This document shows, in pieces, positions 12,909 through 26,400 of a stretch of 64,000 nt of DNA. Within the stretch, counting starts at the first letter, position 1. Each line of letters opens with the position of its first letter. The translations under genes and the position numbers were made by a program. A model generated the notes under the pieces. The model saw only the letters and a list, made by a program, of their open reading frames with translations. It had not been told where the DNA came from and did no database searches. Source of the stretch: Manihot esculenta (lineage: Eukaryota; Streptophyta; Magnoliopsida; Malpighiales; Euphorbiaceae); NCBI RefSeq assembly GCF_001659605.2, contig NC_035161.2, forward strand, positions 33,258,191 through 33,322,190, in the 5' to 3' direction.

Positions 12909-15900
12909 TCAAGCAGAAGCAGTAGCCATGTGCTTTGCTATAGTCTTCTGCAGTTCATCTTTATTTGCTCCCACTACCTTGTCCACAATACTTCCCTCTC
13001 TAAGGAATATGAAAGTTGGCATTGCTTCCACAGCCCAATCCTGAGCAACCGTCTGCGGACAAGAATATCAGTACTGATTAAGGTTTTCACTGCACAATTA
13101 GTATCTAATCAACCAAAGGCCTTTCATTGATTTATTTATTTATTTTAATTTTAAATTACCTTCAATTCATCCACATCCACCTTCAGGAAGATAACATTGG
13201 TCAGCTTCTTGGCTAGGTCTACTAAGAAGGGAGTAATGAAACGGCAGGGTCCACACCATGAAGCAGTAAAATCAACAACCACCTTCATCAAACCCAAGAT
13301 CAATATAAATTAAAAAAAAAAAAAGAAAAAGAAAAAACACAATGAAAGGTTTCAGTTGGAAATAATAGCAAACTCGTTAAACTTTCACATGCGAGCATTG
13401 AAGGTACTCGGGAATTTTATTTCTGTTTTAAATGCAAGATATGTGAATGCCACCAAAATCCGATAACAGCATCTTGCCCAATGCCCATCCAAGTTATTGG
13501 GTCCAAACCCCAGAGCAAGATATAAAGGGAAAAGAAAATAACTGTAAAAGGCGTCCATGAAATACTTCTCCTTTTCTGTGGACCTCAAGACAAATGGCTC
13601 AGAAATCTATAGAGCATACACAGCATATAAAGGTTCTTCTTGGCAATGTTTGGTGTTTTCACTATGGTCAAACATTAGCTAGAGTGATTAGATAGTGGAT
13701 CAAGAAATACTACTCTTTAGCTAACAGTTACTAAAAACAATTAACAATGTTATCGAGTGAGCAGTCTGTGGGATATATAGAATTAAGAAAATACCCATGA
13801 ATGATAAATAGACAACAGTAAACAATCCAAGCCAGCAGAAAAAACAAAGGTGTAGTAGACAGACAGTTTTTCACCGTATAGAGGACCTATGTATACTATT
13901 TCATTCATTCCCTAAACAGCAGACGTGTTACTCTACTGAATAAAATAAAAACGAAAGTAAATTTCTCCTTGTTGAAACAAATGTTTTTCAAAAAAAAAAG
14001 TTAAAAAATAATTACCAAATATTTGATCTCACCCCTGTTCTAATTGAGAGGTTTAATTTAACCTACTTCCAAAAACTCAAAATTTTCAATAAGATCAATT
14101 TAAATCAAAATTAAAATTTTGAGCTAAATCTCTTGATTTTGTTGATTTAGATAAATAAAAAGCTTAAATTCATGATTGTTGGTCTAAATTTATTGTTACC
14201 TTAATTTCGGCTAGAAATCAATAAACTCAATTCTGTATTTTTTGTACTAACTGAACTAAAATTGAAACTTTTTAGATTAATTTAAACAAAAAGTTAAAAA
14301 TAGGTTAAATTAAACTTACGAAACAAGTATAGAGATGAAAATGGCCACTAATCCAAAAAAGAATATATAACCATATCACAGAAAAAAAAAAGGAACTAGA
14401 ATTTTATATAAATAAAATCTGTGGGGTACCATTCCAATAAGATTATGCAAAAGATAGTATGGTTGCAAATTTTTTGTGGGGTCAGCAAAAGGATGAAAGG
14501 AAATTACACTGGATTGCTTAGGGAAAGATGTGGCGGAATAAGCTTATATGGTGGCATGAGCTTTAAGGATTTAGTAGATTTTAATAAAGCCCTATAGCTA
14601 AGCAAAGGTGGAGGGTTCTAACTAGACCTCAATTTTTGTTTGCCTGGGTCTTAAAAAGGTACGTATTGTCCCCATACATTATTCATGAAAGCGAGATGCT
14701 CTACTAATGCTTGGTTGAGTTGGCAAAGTATAATGTGGGGGAAATACATTATAGAGAAAGGGATTCGGTGGCAGGTCGGGGGAAATACATTTTAGAGAAA
14801 CGGATTCAGCGGCAGGTGAGAAATAGAGAGTCAGTTTTGCGTAAGCTAGGCCTCTTGATTCCTAAGCCTTATCTTAATCCTCCTGCTATTAAAAGTGATA
14901 ACTATTAGGATGTGGTTTGGGTTAAGCAGTTGATTGATGAAAACTTCAATTCCAGGAACGTCAGGGCAATGGAGGAAAACTGCACGCCAGAAGAGGTAAA
15001 CAACATAATGGCTATCCCTGTGAGCATGTTTCAGGGGGATGACATTTTCGTCTGGCATTATAATAAAAAGGGAACATACTCGGTCAAGTAGGGATATGTT
15101 ATAGCTAGAGAAATCAATAGGACCAGAGAGAATCAGGATATAGCAAGACTGAGGCCAGTTTCTAATCAAAGAGATGAGAAGTTTTGGAACCGTCTGGAGC
15201 ATTAATCTTCACACAAAGCTTTCTGTTTTCTCATGAAAGCTGGTACAAGACACGATACCGATTTGGGGGGTCTCAACAGGAGAATATCTCATATCCCCCG
15301 GGACTGTAGATTTGTAGTTTCTGTGGTGAAGTGGAGATAGCTAGACATTTATTCTTTCTGTGTCCCAGAGTTTTGGAAATATGGATTAATTCTCCTTTCC
15401 AAATACGGGCCTCCTTTCTCTCCGGTTCATGAATGGCAGATTATTGGAGTGAGCTTACAACTCCTTCGAGACAGCAAGAGCAAGGGTGCAATTGGATCCA
15501 ACTCCTAGTTTTTCTAATGTGGTTCATCTGGAAAAAGCCGTAATAGGCTGATTTTCCACAATAAGGAGTCTAGTAGCTTAGAAGTGATTCAACAAGCCAT
15601 CTTCGCCCATGAAGAGTTTTATGCAGTTGTCAGAAATAGAGGGAAAGATAAAATCAGGTTTGCTTCTATTCCTCAGAATTGGACTTCCTCCCCTACTACA
15701 ACTGTGAAGATAAATTTCGTTGCAGCTGTTAGTGTTAAAAGATATGTAGAGGCTGTTGCTGCGCTTGCAAGGAATAGCCAAGGATTGCCTTTGGGTTGGA
15801 GCTGTAAACTACACCCTGCTATTGTTGACCCCTTATTTCTGGAAACTCTTGCAGGTCAGGAGGATGTCTTCTTGACTCACAGAATGGGTTTACGGTCTAT

Positions 15901-17062
15901 CATTTTGGAAGGTGATGCAAAGCAAGTCATTCATTTCGTTAAGGGTAGAATATTCAAGGAGACTTTGCGGGGCTAACTAGGGATATTAGTAGTGTTAGCT
16001 CAATCATTTTCCGAAGCAAGTTTCCAGTTTGTCAACCGCAATTGTAATAATGCGGCTCATTGCTTGGTCGAAAAAGTCTTGCATGATCAGTCTTTCTCAT
16101 ATAACCCTATGGACCAAGTTTACTTTGTATCCTCTCTGAGAATTTAGTTGGTTGGTTAATGAATTTTTCTTTTATAAAAAAAGAAATTCATTGTTTTGTT
16201 GCAACTACCACAAAAGAAGGTAAATTATTAACCAGCCACAACATACCAAACGAGACTAAAACATCAACAATCAGGGGGAAAATTTTATAAATTACTTGAG
16301 TTGCATAACCAATAAACATTCATCCTTCACCGCTGAGGAAAATCTACGCATCGCTATCGCCTTCCTTATCCCTAAAGGCTTTATTTTTTATGCCTATTAG
16401 ATATGGTTGTGAACATGGCCCAACATGCATGATTTAAAAATCTATGGAGGCCCAAGTCCAGATCCAATCACGAAAAACAATTCCCCCGTAACCATCAATC
16501 ACCAAATCATCAATTGAACCTTTCACTCTCACTCCAGAATCCAAGTACAAATCATTATCACATCGAAATGAAAACTTCGAGACCAGCTAAATATGTTTGG
16601 ATCACGTCCCAATGAAAATTCACACACACATACACACACAATGCATCCTGTTGAGCACATCCTTGCTGATATATGATCACATAAGCACGTAAAAAACATC
16701 CACCGTCATAGATTCCCCATAATTATAAACTCACGACCTCAGATGCACAATTCCCAGCCCCAGTCATCAAGAACAAAACAGAATCCAGAGTTTAAGAAAA
16801 ATCTAAACAGATAAAAACCAAAAAAAAAAAAATTGGAAAGGAATATTATTGAAAACAAAAAGTGCTACAGCTACAGAATCCATAACTCAAAATCAAGAAA
16901 TTTCGCATTATTAATCAAAACTCAAACAAGAAAAAAAAAAAAAAAAAGAACATGATTGTATAAAATTAATACCAGCTTCTTGGATTGATTTGCCTTCTGC
17001 AACTGCTCGTTCCATATTTCAACAGTGTGGCAACCAATCACTTGTCCCTCTTCTGCTGCCAT
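12909..17062 (-). CDS. TRXh1: Thioredoxin h, cytosolic (TRX h1-like)
   Basis: A small disulfide reductase of the cytosol, reduced by NADPH thioredoxin reductase. Three exons read 17062-16973, 13282-13160 and 13052-12909, giving 118 residues, normal for the family. The start is [15 protein letters not shown]. The catalytic site WCGPC is at residues 39-43, at the beginning of exon 2, and the conserved cis-proline is Pro83 (motif AMPTF). The protein ends in KHMATASA with no targeting signal. Intron positions match those of plant h-type genes. Intron 1 is unusually long (about 3.7 kb, 13283-16972) because a LINE fragment lies in it on the opposite strand. The frame stays open upstream of the ATG but offers only a GTG, so I keep Met at 17062. 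Confidence 0.93.
14420..16190 (+). mobile_element. Degenerate LINE (L1-type non-LTR retrotransposon) fragment in thioredoxin intron 1
   Basis: Reading the plus strand across several frameshifts and stops gives the C-terminal half of a plant LINE ORF2. First comes the post-catalytic part of reverse transcriptase ([19 protein letters not shown], then [15 protein letters not shown]), near 14440-14600. Next is the linker with [14 protein letters not shown] (15048-15090), then a zf-RVT-like zinc-binding segment (about 15180-15560). An RNase H-type domain follows (15650-16110, with [13 protein letters not shown] and the [14 protein letters not shown] stretch). It ends in an A-rich tail near 16180. 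The 5' half is missing, as is common after incomplete reverse transcription. It is antisense to the host gene and cannot encode an enzyme. Confidence 0.85.
14737..14818 (+). repeat. 41-bp tandem duplication inside the LINE fragment
   Basis: Two adjacent 41-bp units, 14737-14777 and 14778-14818, differ at about five positions. Both begin GGGGGAAATACATT and end in GGCAGGT. The duplication keeps neither the LINE reading frame nor a recognised motif, and probably arose after the element died. Confidence 0.8.
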
Positions 17063-18098
17063 CCCCGGTATTCTCTCAAAAGTTTGAAAGTGCTTTTGCT
17101 TCCTGGTTGCGAAATTGGGTTTGTTTAATACCGATCGCGATTGAAAATGCACCTAATCTTTGGATATATTACAGGTTTGCCATGAGCATAAGAATTGCTC
17201 TGCTACCGATTACGTAACGGCTAAAGGATGCGTCTCCACGGAGACTCCCATGCAAAATAGCAATGCCCTGGACGTTTTAGAGGACAAAATTACTGTGTAC
17301 ATTAGTGGACTGTAGCTATGCTCGCTTGTCTTCTTCTAGCCGTCGGATTTGTTCAAGTGAGTTGACGTGGTTTATCTTACGGTATATGTGAAGTCTATGT
17401 ATGTAGCTTGAACTTGTGGTTGTGATCGTGTTATAACATAAACTTTATAGCACCGTGATGAGTTGACTTTGTTTTGCGGTCCACTTAGTTTTAACTAAAA
17501 TATTGAAGCATTAATATTTTTATTATTATAAAATTAAATATAATTATAATAGTTAATTTAAATATTATTATAATATAAAAAATAATAATAATTTTAAAAT
17601 AATTAATTAATAAAAATAAATAAACAAAGATTATAAGAGAGAAATAATATGATTTACAATATCGAAACCAATTACTTGAAAAAGAAATTACTTTCTCTTT
17701 TTGTAAGGAGGGATAAAACTTTGTAACTACCTATCCAAATTTGAAAACAAAAATTTAAGGATAAAACTTTATAATTACCTACCCAAATTTGAAACCAGAA
17801 ATTTAAGGATAAAACTTTATAAACACCTATCCAAATTAGAAAACAAAAATTTAAGGATTAAACTTGATAAGACCTATCAAAATTTAAAATAAAAATTTTC
17901 AGTTACATAATTATATATGGAAATAGTAATATATAGTTTTCCTAATTGAGTGGCTGCCAAAACAATTACTTGGATGTTTGTCCACCGAAGAAACTAAAGC
18001 GCAGTATTTATAGTTTCCATTGTTTTGTGTGTACACCTGAACTACAAGTTCGTTTAACGACTTTTCTTTTACAGGAAGAAGAGCAAATAACAGAAGGG
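17063..18098. other. Spacer between thioredoxin promoter and RTH 3' end
   Basis: It carries the thioredoxin 5' UTR and promoter (about 17063-17500), then a very AT-rich stretch, then the 48-bp tandem repeat listed separately, then the RTH 3' UTR. No protein-coding frame of interest is present. Confidence 0.6.
17709..17900. repeat. Four-copy 48-bp minisatellite
   Basis: About four head-to-tail copies start near 17709, 17757, 17805 and 17853. Each unit runs from AAGGATAAAACTTTATAA through ACCTACCCAAATTTGAAA to an AAATTT end. The inner copies are the most alike; the last copy is diverged and slightly shorter. The array lies about 200 bases beyond the stop of the RTH gene. Confidence 0.85.
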
Positions 18099-19114
18099 CT
18101 ACAACTGGATCAAATTCTTAAAACAATAGCTACCAAGAAGAAACCAACCCACAAGAAAGAAGGTAAAGAAGGCCAGAAAAGTTAAAAAGGTCGAGCCACC
18201 AAATATCAGTCCAAGACCACACACCACGACAAATGGTAAGTAAGATCGCACAATTGATCCTGTACTGACCCAATGACCTCTGATGAACATCAAAGTAGCA
18301 AGGTTCACCACGTTCCACCCACCAGAGTGAAAACCCAATCGGTTTAGGCTGTTGGCAACAAAACAGTGGCAATTGCAAGTGAACAGGCTGTACGAGTGAT
18401 GTTGAAATTCCTGCGTGCTCTTCCGCAATGCATCATCCCATGTCAATGTCCCTCTTCGAGTTAGATCCTCGTCATCCTCACTTATGCATGCAGATGGACG
18501 GAGAGAACTGGAACATTCCTGGCCAACATTCAAGGGGAATAATTTTAAAAACAAGTTGAAATACACCGATAAGCATCTATTGCAAGGCAGCTTTACTTGA
18601 TCACATTGTATACAATATAATGTCAGCTTGTAATAAACAGTGCTGCACAAACCATATCTGAGGCACAAAGGCATACTGCAATCAATTTACTGTCAAAAGC
18701 ATAGTCAACGTCATAGACTCCAAGCCCCACAGTTAAAATGATTACCAAATTCCCAGAATAATGCACAGCATGAGGGCCACTCATATTTCAGTCTAATCAT
18801 TGCAGATGGAAACCTAATTCAGAATCCAGATTAAGAGAAATAAAATATACCTTTTCTTTGTCAATCTGTATATAACGAGTCACTGAACCAAATGCAAAAT
18901 TGTCAACACTGACAAAATTAGGCCCTGCAAAGTCCAGTATTACCCCATCCTCTCTGCATATGCCAATATGGCCAATGAAAGGAATGAGCCATGATATTAC
19001 AGGGAGGGGTGTCCAGACAATGCAGTAGGGAAACCGTGCTCTTTTAGGATCAATCCGCATGCTTTGCTGATCTTCAAAAACCATCTGCTGTTCAGGATCC
19101 ACATTTTCTTCCAT
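18099..19114 (-). CDS. RTH: RTE1-HOMOLOG-like membrane protein (TMEM222/DUF778 family)
   Basis: RTE1 and RTH are Golgi/ER membrane proteins. RTE1 supports signalling by the ethylene receptor ETR1, and RTH is its partner. Two coding exons, 19114-18851 and 18518-18099, give 227 residues, close to the length I remember for RTH. Family signatures are [19 protein letters not shown] (about residues 30-50), [18 protein letters not shown] and [14 protein letters not shown] in exon 1. Exon 2 has [18 protein letters not shown], the cysteine/histidine motif [18 protein letters not shown], and two C-terminal hydrophobic segments. An acidic linker joins the halves. The start is the ATG at 19114; a GTG just before it was not used. 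The frame is open through part of the intron (18519-18674), but splicing at 18518 restores the family sequence. Confidence 0.88.
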
Positions 19115-19133
19115 CACCAGAATTTGTGAAACA

Positions 19134-20358
19134 CTAGATTTTCTTGAGAAATTAGATGCTCATGAAATATATATGTGTGTGTGTGTGTGTTATTCTGGAT
19201 ATAAGAATAGAAGAATATGACAAATAAAGTTTATCGGATAGAAATATTGCAAATCAATATATAAATTTAAGCAAAAACAAAAAAATTCAGTAATCCTTGC
19301 AAGCCCATTTTAAATGAACTTTCCATGTATTGATTGGAAAAGGAAAAGTTTGTTCTGCAAGTTAAACATAATTGAAAGCCTGAAACATGATATTGTTCCG
19401 CAAGTTTAAAATTAGCGAAACATTAAAAAAAATGTAGCTTAAAAATTAAAAAATGTGACCATAGATAAATTTGTTATCTAGTGTATATTCCAAGGGACTC
19501 TATCACTCGAAGAGAGAACGTCCTTCATTAGAACTTGTAAGATCTTAAATCATGTATAAAGCAATTAATTTTAATAATGCAAAACTATACAAAAATGCTT
19601 CATGAGGGCATTATATATCTGGACTCTTCACAACCATTCATTCCCTTGATATAAGATCATTACCCATCCCAAACAGAAAAATTCCTGGTTTTTGTCCTTC
19701 CATAAAACATATAACCCCTTGCACAAATATTTTCCTAGTTAATTCATCAAGCAGCAAACAGCCTTCACTAACCCAAACTTAGATCCAACAAAACCCTCCA
19801 TTCCACCTAAACGTTTCCCCAAGCACATGCATCCATCATGTCTCTACTTCCCTTTTGTTAGCACACCCAGAAGAGCAACCCTAAAGTTCAGTGCAAACCA
19901 CTTCCTTATTTTGCATATGCCGAGCAAACAAGTGAACCACGCAAATTCTAACACTGTTCCAAATTAATGCTGCTCAGTTATCCAAATTAGCTACTATCGT
20001 GTATCATATTCGTAATTATGGTACAACAGTGTCAAGTTAAACCAATATTTATACCAACCAAATGGGTAATCACTATTCACTAATCAGTCGCCTTCTATAA
20101 AATTTTTAAGATGGTTTCTTAATAGCTGTAATCAAATAATCTCAGATCAAACTTATTGTATGCAATTAAGAGAATCGATTTCAAATCAAATTAAAAGAGA
20201 GAGAGAGGTAAGCAAGTATGATTCAGTTCGTAACAGATTCATATCAGTGAATGTATGGAACCTAGAGAATGCAAGTATAAAAGAAAAAAAAATTGAACAA
20301 AAAAACTACCAAAATCCATAGGGAGCGGAACTGTAGGGAATGGAGAAGAAGAAAATAC
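19134..20358 (-). other. Predicted 5' UTR intron of the RTH gene
   Basis: A strong donor context on the minus strand (CTCAAG followed by GTATTTTC, border at 20359/20358) and an acceptor TCTAG (exon resuming at about 19133) would join a leader exon near 20359-20410 to the coding exon. The region has no coding frame, contains a TG microsatellite (about 19171-19190), and ends just before the GAGCGATC-type leader. This is inference from splice signals only. Confidence 0.5.
19171..19190. repeat. (TG)n microsatellite
   Basis: A run of alternating T and G follows a short TA run, inside the predicted RTH leader intron. Confidence 0.9.
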
Positions 20359-20429
20359 CTTGAGAGGACAAAGAAGCAGGCGAGGAGCGATCTATTGTGG
20401 TTGGATGCTTACTGAGTAGCGGAGTAGTT

Positions 20430-23400
20430 TAGACAGGTCAAGATGAGAGTCTAGTAATTAATGGGCTTCTTTTTTGGGCTTCCGGCAGCCGTTGCATTGG
20501 ATGTTTTCTTTTAAAGAAAAAATGAATTTTAGCTCTGTGTATAATTTATATTTACGCTTTGGCTATTTCAAATTTTATTATTTTAGTTATGTAAAATATT
20601 TTATTTCCTCCTTTTTATTTATTAATGCTAATATAAGAAGTAATATTATTAATTTAAATAAAATTAAATAAAATTAAAATATACTACTATAATTTTATTT
20701 TTTTTTGTATCTTAGTATAATTGCAAGACATGGGAGCATGGACGCCAAAAATAGAGGAGCCAGAAGACATGGGCAGATAAACCTTAGCCCAAGCCCAGTC
20801 CGGCATCACTGGAAGGCTTCCTTGTCGCCCAAGATACGATTATATGGCAGGGCCCAGTTTCTTTCTTTTGGTAAATATCTAACAATATAAATTCAAATAA
20901 ACCTTTGTACTTTTGCTAAAATTAAATAAGTTTAATTTAATTTTTTTTTACAAATTAAGTTTTTATATTTTTATTGAAAAGTTAAATATTTTTTTTAATT
21001 AATATTATATTAAATTAAAACTTATTTAATTTTTTTCAAATTAATTTTTATTAAAAATTTCTTTTTTAATTTATTTAATTTAATTATTTTTAAATCGAAC
21101 TAACCGAATGTAAATTAAATTTGTATTATAATATCAAAAAATAAAAATTATATATTACAATAACATTCACAAAAATTCAACTAAGTTGTTTTTTTTTATT
21201 TGTTAATCGTAATTTCTTTTTAGCAGAAATTTTATTTGAAATAAATAGAAATCATGTAAGATTATATAAAATTTTATTTACTTTTTTTTAAATGAATCGA
21301 TGCAAACGAAAATGAAAGAAGGATCAAATATTGAAATTGTATATAAGAAAATATATAATTTATATCTTAAGACAATTTTTTTTAAAAAGAAAACAATAAA
21401 ACCACAATAGTTGCATCCTCATAAGTCATAACCAAAAGCTGTAAGTAAAATAATGGTAATCATTAATACATAGAAGTATAAAATTAAGAATAGCTGAAAA
21501 TTTGTAGATATTAATTAGTTAAGTAATTGTGTCAATATTTATATTTAATCATTATATAAAAATTTAAATATTTTTAATATAAAAAAACAATTAATAGATA
21601 TTTTTATAGAATTAAAAAGACTTTCTTATGTATATTTTTTAGGGCAGTATAGTGGGATGGATATTAAATTAAAAGGACCATGTCATGCTCACACCAAATT
21701 CCCCAATTAGAAAAACTTCCTCTTGTGGGCAACTGACTTTGCTTCTTGATGAAGTAAAACTATTCATCAACAAAAATTTGGCAGGACTAGCTCTTAACTA
21801 CACCACATTAAGTTGAAAAACAGAAACCACTTTCCACCACATTCTGAAAATTTCACAACATTGAAAATGTGAAGCCTATGAGCTAACCCAAAAGCCATCC
21901 ACATTCAACAAGTCAAGATTCAAGCTCTAGATCGAGTTCAAGGTGTGGAAACCTTTGATTTCTCATGTGCATCTCTTCTTGTTAATCACATCAAAAGGAG
22001 GTCCCATTTAAGAATTTTTGGTTCAAGAGGGTCGAGACTCAATTGCCCAACTCAATGGTTATAATGCATCGCTAAGGTCAATGCCTAACCCACTACTCCC
22101 TTGCATAAACTTTTTCTTATTGTTTATATATCAGAATTTAAAACTTAAAATTATACTAAGCTTTGTTGAATTATTATTTAATGTACAGTAAAAGAAAATT
22201 TAAGTTAAGATTTTATTAAATATTGTTTAAACCGATTTTACGAATAAACCAGCTAAATCAGAGCTTCTCGTAAAGGAAGCATATAGGTTTCCTTTATGTA
22301 ATGAGCTTAACGATCAAGTTGATTTAATGCATAAACGAAATAAAATTGGTGTAGACCACCATATGGTAAAAATTATGAATAAAAGTGAAAAATAAATAAA
22401 TAATTATAAAAGAATGGTGGTCCTCAGTCCTAATACACTAGCTTACCTCCATACTAGGGACAGCAGAGAAACCACTTCTCAAAAGCAAACTTCTCACTTT
22501 CACCACAATTGATTCCTTTGAATCTACTATTTATTTTACAGGGACAAAATTTAAATGATTTTTTATATAATTACATTTAATTTATTTAATTTTGATAAAA
22601 AAAATCAATTAAAATAAATTTTTACAAATTTTTTTTATTTGAAATAGATAAAATATCTCTTATAAATCTGAATTTCTTCTACCGACTCCAGTTTTGAATT
22701 CAATTCTTTTAATCCTTCAAACTTCAAGTCATTTTATGCCATGTTGATTAAATAGCAATCCATTTCGAAAGAAAATATCACCTGCGCTCAAAGTGGATTT
22801 TCCATCATGACAATATTAACTCTCTTTTTTAAAAAAAAAAAATAAAATAAAATTAGTAATATAATGATGTCATGTCATATAATATATAATTATTAGGGCA
22901 AGAATAACAGAAGATATAAGCACCAAAATCTCATCAAATTGGCCTTAAAGGAGTAAGCAACGAAAATTTTGGCATGGTTTATGGTCTAAAGAAAGTATGA
23001 TATTCCAGTCTTGTCGTTGGACTCCCAACTCAAATCATGGAATCTCTCATTGCCTGCCAATTACATCTTAACTGGACTTTATTTGTGTCATTTTCGTTCT
23101 TTTCTTTTTTTTCTTTTAAAAAAAAAAAAAAATCTGAGTTTTTGATATATTGTGTGTCCTCTAGATTTCGATATGATTCGGGAAGGAAATTTTTTCCATT
23201 TTTACAATCTTCTTAGAACACCACTAATTAATGTGGAGATAGTGGAGAAAATTAAATAAAATTAATTAATTTTAATAAGAATAAGAATTTTAAACTTGAA
23301 TTATGGAGGAAGGATTAATATGTAATAGAAATGAGAATAGGAACAAACCCTAAATTCTGAAGGGTCCCATCATAGAAGAAAAAATTTCAAGATAAAAGGA

Positions 23401-26400
23401 GGAATGGTGGGCCAAGACAAGCATGCATGCGATGCGAGAGCATGCCTTTCAGGAGTGACCGCAAATGCCCAGAAAATGTTGATTTACTTATAACACACGA
23501 AATCAAACCCAAACCCAAATCCAACTCCTCCTCTCATTGTGTGGAAGCAGTTGAAAGAATGTTTGCGCTGGGCTTGGCTCCTCGCCTCTATGCCTTAAAA
23601 TTTTATTTTTATTATTTATGTAATTCTTTTTATTTCTCTCTACTGCTATCTAAGAAAGCAATCATATGGCCCAATAATGTAATACAATTGTATGTGCACT
23701 GTTTGCTGGAACCATACACAGCAATTGCACAGCGCGAATGAGAATATGACATGCAAGTTGATTGATATAATAATGTGACTTGGCAGCACATTAATGTTTT
23801 TGACAATTTTTTTTTAAATTAAAAATGGATTAATATTTTATAAGAAAATTGATTCATGATTTTTATAATTTTCATAAACAAATCTAAAAGAAATTATAAT
23901 GGGTATGAATTGTTTTTGTCAAATTAATATTTTTAAATATTAAATGGCATTAAGTGTGAGGAATGAGTGTGGCGAGTCAACCATGCATGATCCAAGATCT
24001 GGGAAGGGAACAGACACAGGGCTCGATATAACACAACACATACGCTAGCTATTGATAGTACTCTATTATTGGGACTCCCGCACATACTCTTCTCTCTCTC
24101 TTCCATCTAATAAATACCTTTTTTTCTTTTCATAAACTATTAGGTAGGCTTTCTCTATATATTTATTAACTGAAAAATTAATTAATTAATGAATTTTTGA
24201 AATTTCACACAGTGAAAGTTTGTTGATGTTGAAGATTTGCCCTTTGAGGGTTATTTGGTGTTGATTGGAGAGAATTTGAGATCTTACTGACCTGCAACAA
24301 TAGAGAAACAACAACTAGGGCAAAAAAAAGGCAGCACATAAGAATTAGCAGCAAGGTAACCCTGAGATCTAAGAATCATGTACGACTGTGAAAATCAGTT
24401 TCACATGAGGATAGGAAAGAGAGCTGCCTGCAGTCGGCAATAGCATGCAGAGGCCTAAAGCCTAGCAAGAGAGAAACCATGCATTTCATATAACATAAGA
24501 TGACCCATGCTTTATGACCAACTACAAGGAGATTCACAAACTTCCACTCTCACATTGCAATAACCTAGCTAATCTTAAATAAGTCTAATAAATTACTAAT
24601 TTGAATTTAAGTTGAAAAAATAAAATTAAAAGTGGAATTTATTAAGTTAGGGATATGTCTACATCCTATACCATTCTCTTTATAAAAATAACTTCAACTT
24701 TATTCCTGATATTGGAACAGTTAAGAGGTATGGTGATGAATTCACATCACACTCAATCATTTTGGGTGAATTTTTTTTTTTTTTTTTTACATTATATGGT
24801 AAAATTAATTGCACATGCACCACTAACCATAACCAAAAATCAAAATCATCCAAACAAATTGCTCAATAAAAAAATATTTATATAATTATAAATCAATAAT
24901 ATTAGATAATATGTGAATTATCCTATATATTTACAATATGAATTTAAAAAAACAAACAAAAAACAAAAAAAGGGAATCTGAATCGTCATTAGCAGATAAC
25001 CTCGTTGACGAGATATTTTTGTTTTCATTTGATTACTTAAAGCTTTAATTTTGGGATCAAATTATAAGGTAGGATCTAATGTCTAAATTCCCGCATTATG
25101 ATGATAATTACAAAATAATATGAAGATTAAAGAAAAGAGAATCGCAATCATCCCGTAATTGTCATAGAAAATTACAGAATTGGACTGCAAACGGGGCCTC
25201 CTTCCTTTCAGATATCTATAGTGGCAATGTCAGTATTCGGTCCCACTTGATGTGATTTGCTTACGTGTTACAAAAGATATTATATTAAATTAAAATTACT
25301 GTTAAGGGAACGTATATTTTAAAATACATTAAATAATATTAAAATTGATTTTAAAATTTTATATTTAACATATTTTAATTATAAAACTTTTAAATAAATA
25401 CATTTAAAATATTTTTTAAAAATATTATTTTTTAAATGAAAATTAATAAATTAATAATAAAAAATATTTCTATACAAATGATTAATCAAAACATATAAAA
25501 TTAAATAGGTTCAGATGTTATTCAAATACTAGTAATCAAATTTAAGATAAATTTTAATTAAATTTAAATAAATTTAAATATTAATAATATTTCAAATTTA
25601 TATTTGAATGATATAATTTCTGCAGGTACCATATCCATTTGCATGCCTAAATTTAAGTTTCCATGGTAGATGAGGCTTGCTCCTTACCTCTAGACTTTCT
25701 TTATTACAGAATGGAGAGATTTCCCTAGTATATGAATGTGTTGTTTAGAGCTTAAATCTTGAAGAGCTGTTTGCAAACAAAATGCAACATCTGAATGGAA
25801 AATTTATTCAAAGCCGATGAAGTAATAAATCGCAAACGATTTTCATAAAAAGAAATAAATTCCTATATTTGTGAGCTCAATCATTAGTAGAAATTGGTTA
25901 AAACACCTGCAACTTTTTTCCTAAAATCTCTCAGAAGTTGAAAATTTTCTTCGACAGTTATATATATTTATTGGTTTTGGTGAGATAAATATTTGAATTT
26001 GTAGAGCACATTTCAAAATCTTAAGTGTCTCGTCAGTTTCATATTCCCTTGTTATCAATGGACATAGGAATAATCAAGCCATCTAGAGAATTTCGCCACA
26101 GTGATCCGCTGTGGCTATACCTCTATCTCTTTTGTGCAGAAGGCTTTTTCTTACCTTCTGAAGTCCTCTCCACTTTAAGACATCTCTATATTTAGACATG
26201 GACCAATAGTGAAACACCTTTTATTTATTAATAATTCAATTATATTCTCTAAGGTCACTTATGAGGAAACTCATCTTGTTCAGGAAATTATAGGAAATTA
26301 TTCAAAAGTATGCAGAAATGAGTGGACAACAAATTAATTTGAAAAAATTCTCCATTTTTTTTGAAGACATATAGTTGGATTGCTTCAGGTAGAAAACATT

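Noticed and set aside
17063..17152. In-frame N-terminal extension of the thioredoxin (30 residues, basic and aromatic), which could be a targeting peptide
   Set aside because: The extension would start at a GTG, not an ATG; the codon at 17152-17150 reads GTG on the minus strand. The MAAEEG start matches the family.
18519..18674. Upstream continuation of RTH exon 2 as coding sequence
   Set aside because: The frame is open but the sequence does not resemble the family; splicing at a CAG acceptor (exon from 18518) joins DKEK to ECSSS in frame.
24000..24560. Possible microRNA precursor or TAS-type locus
   Set aside because: No match by eye to common plant microRNA families and no clear long hairpin; left as a low-AT island only.
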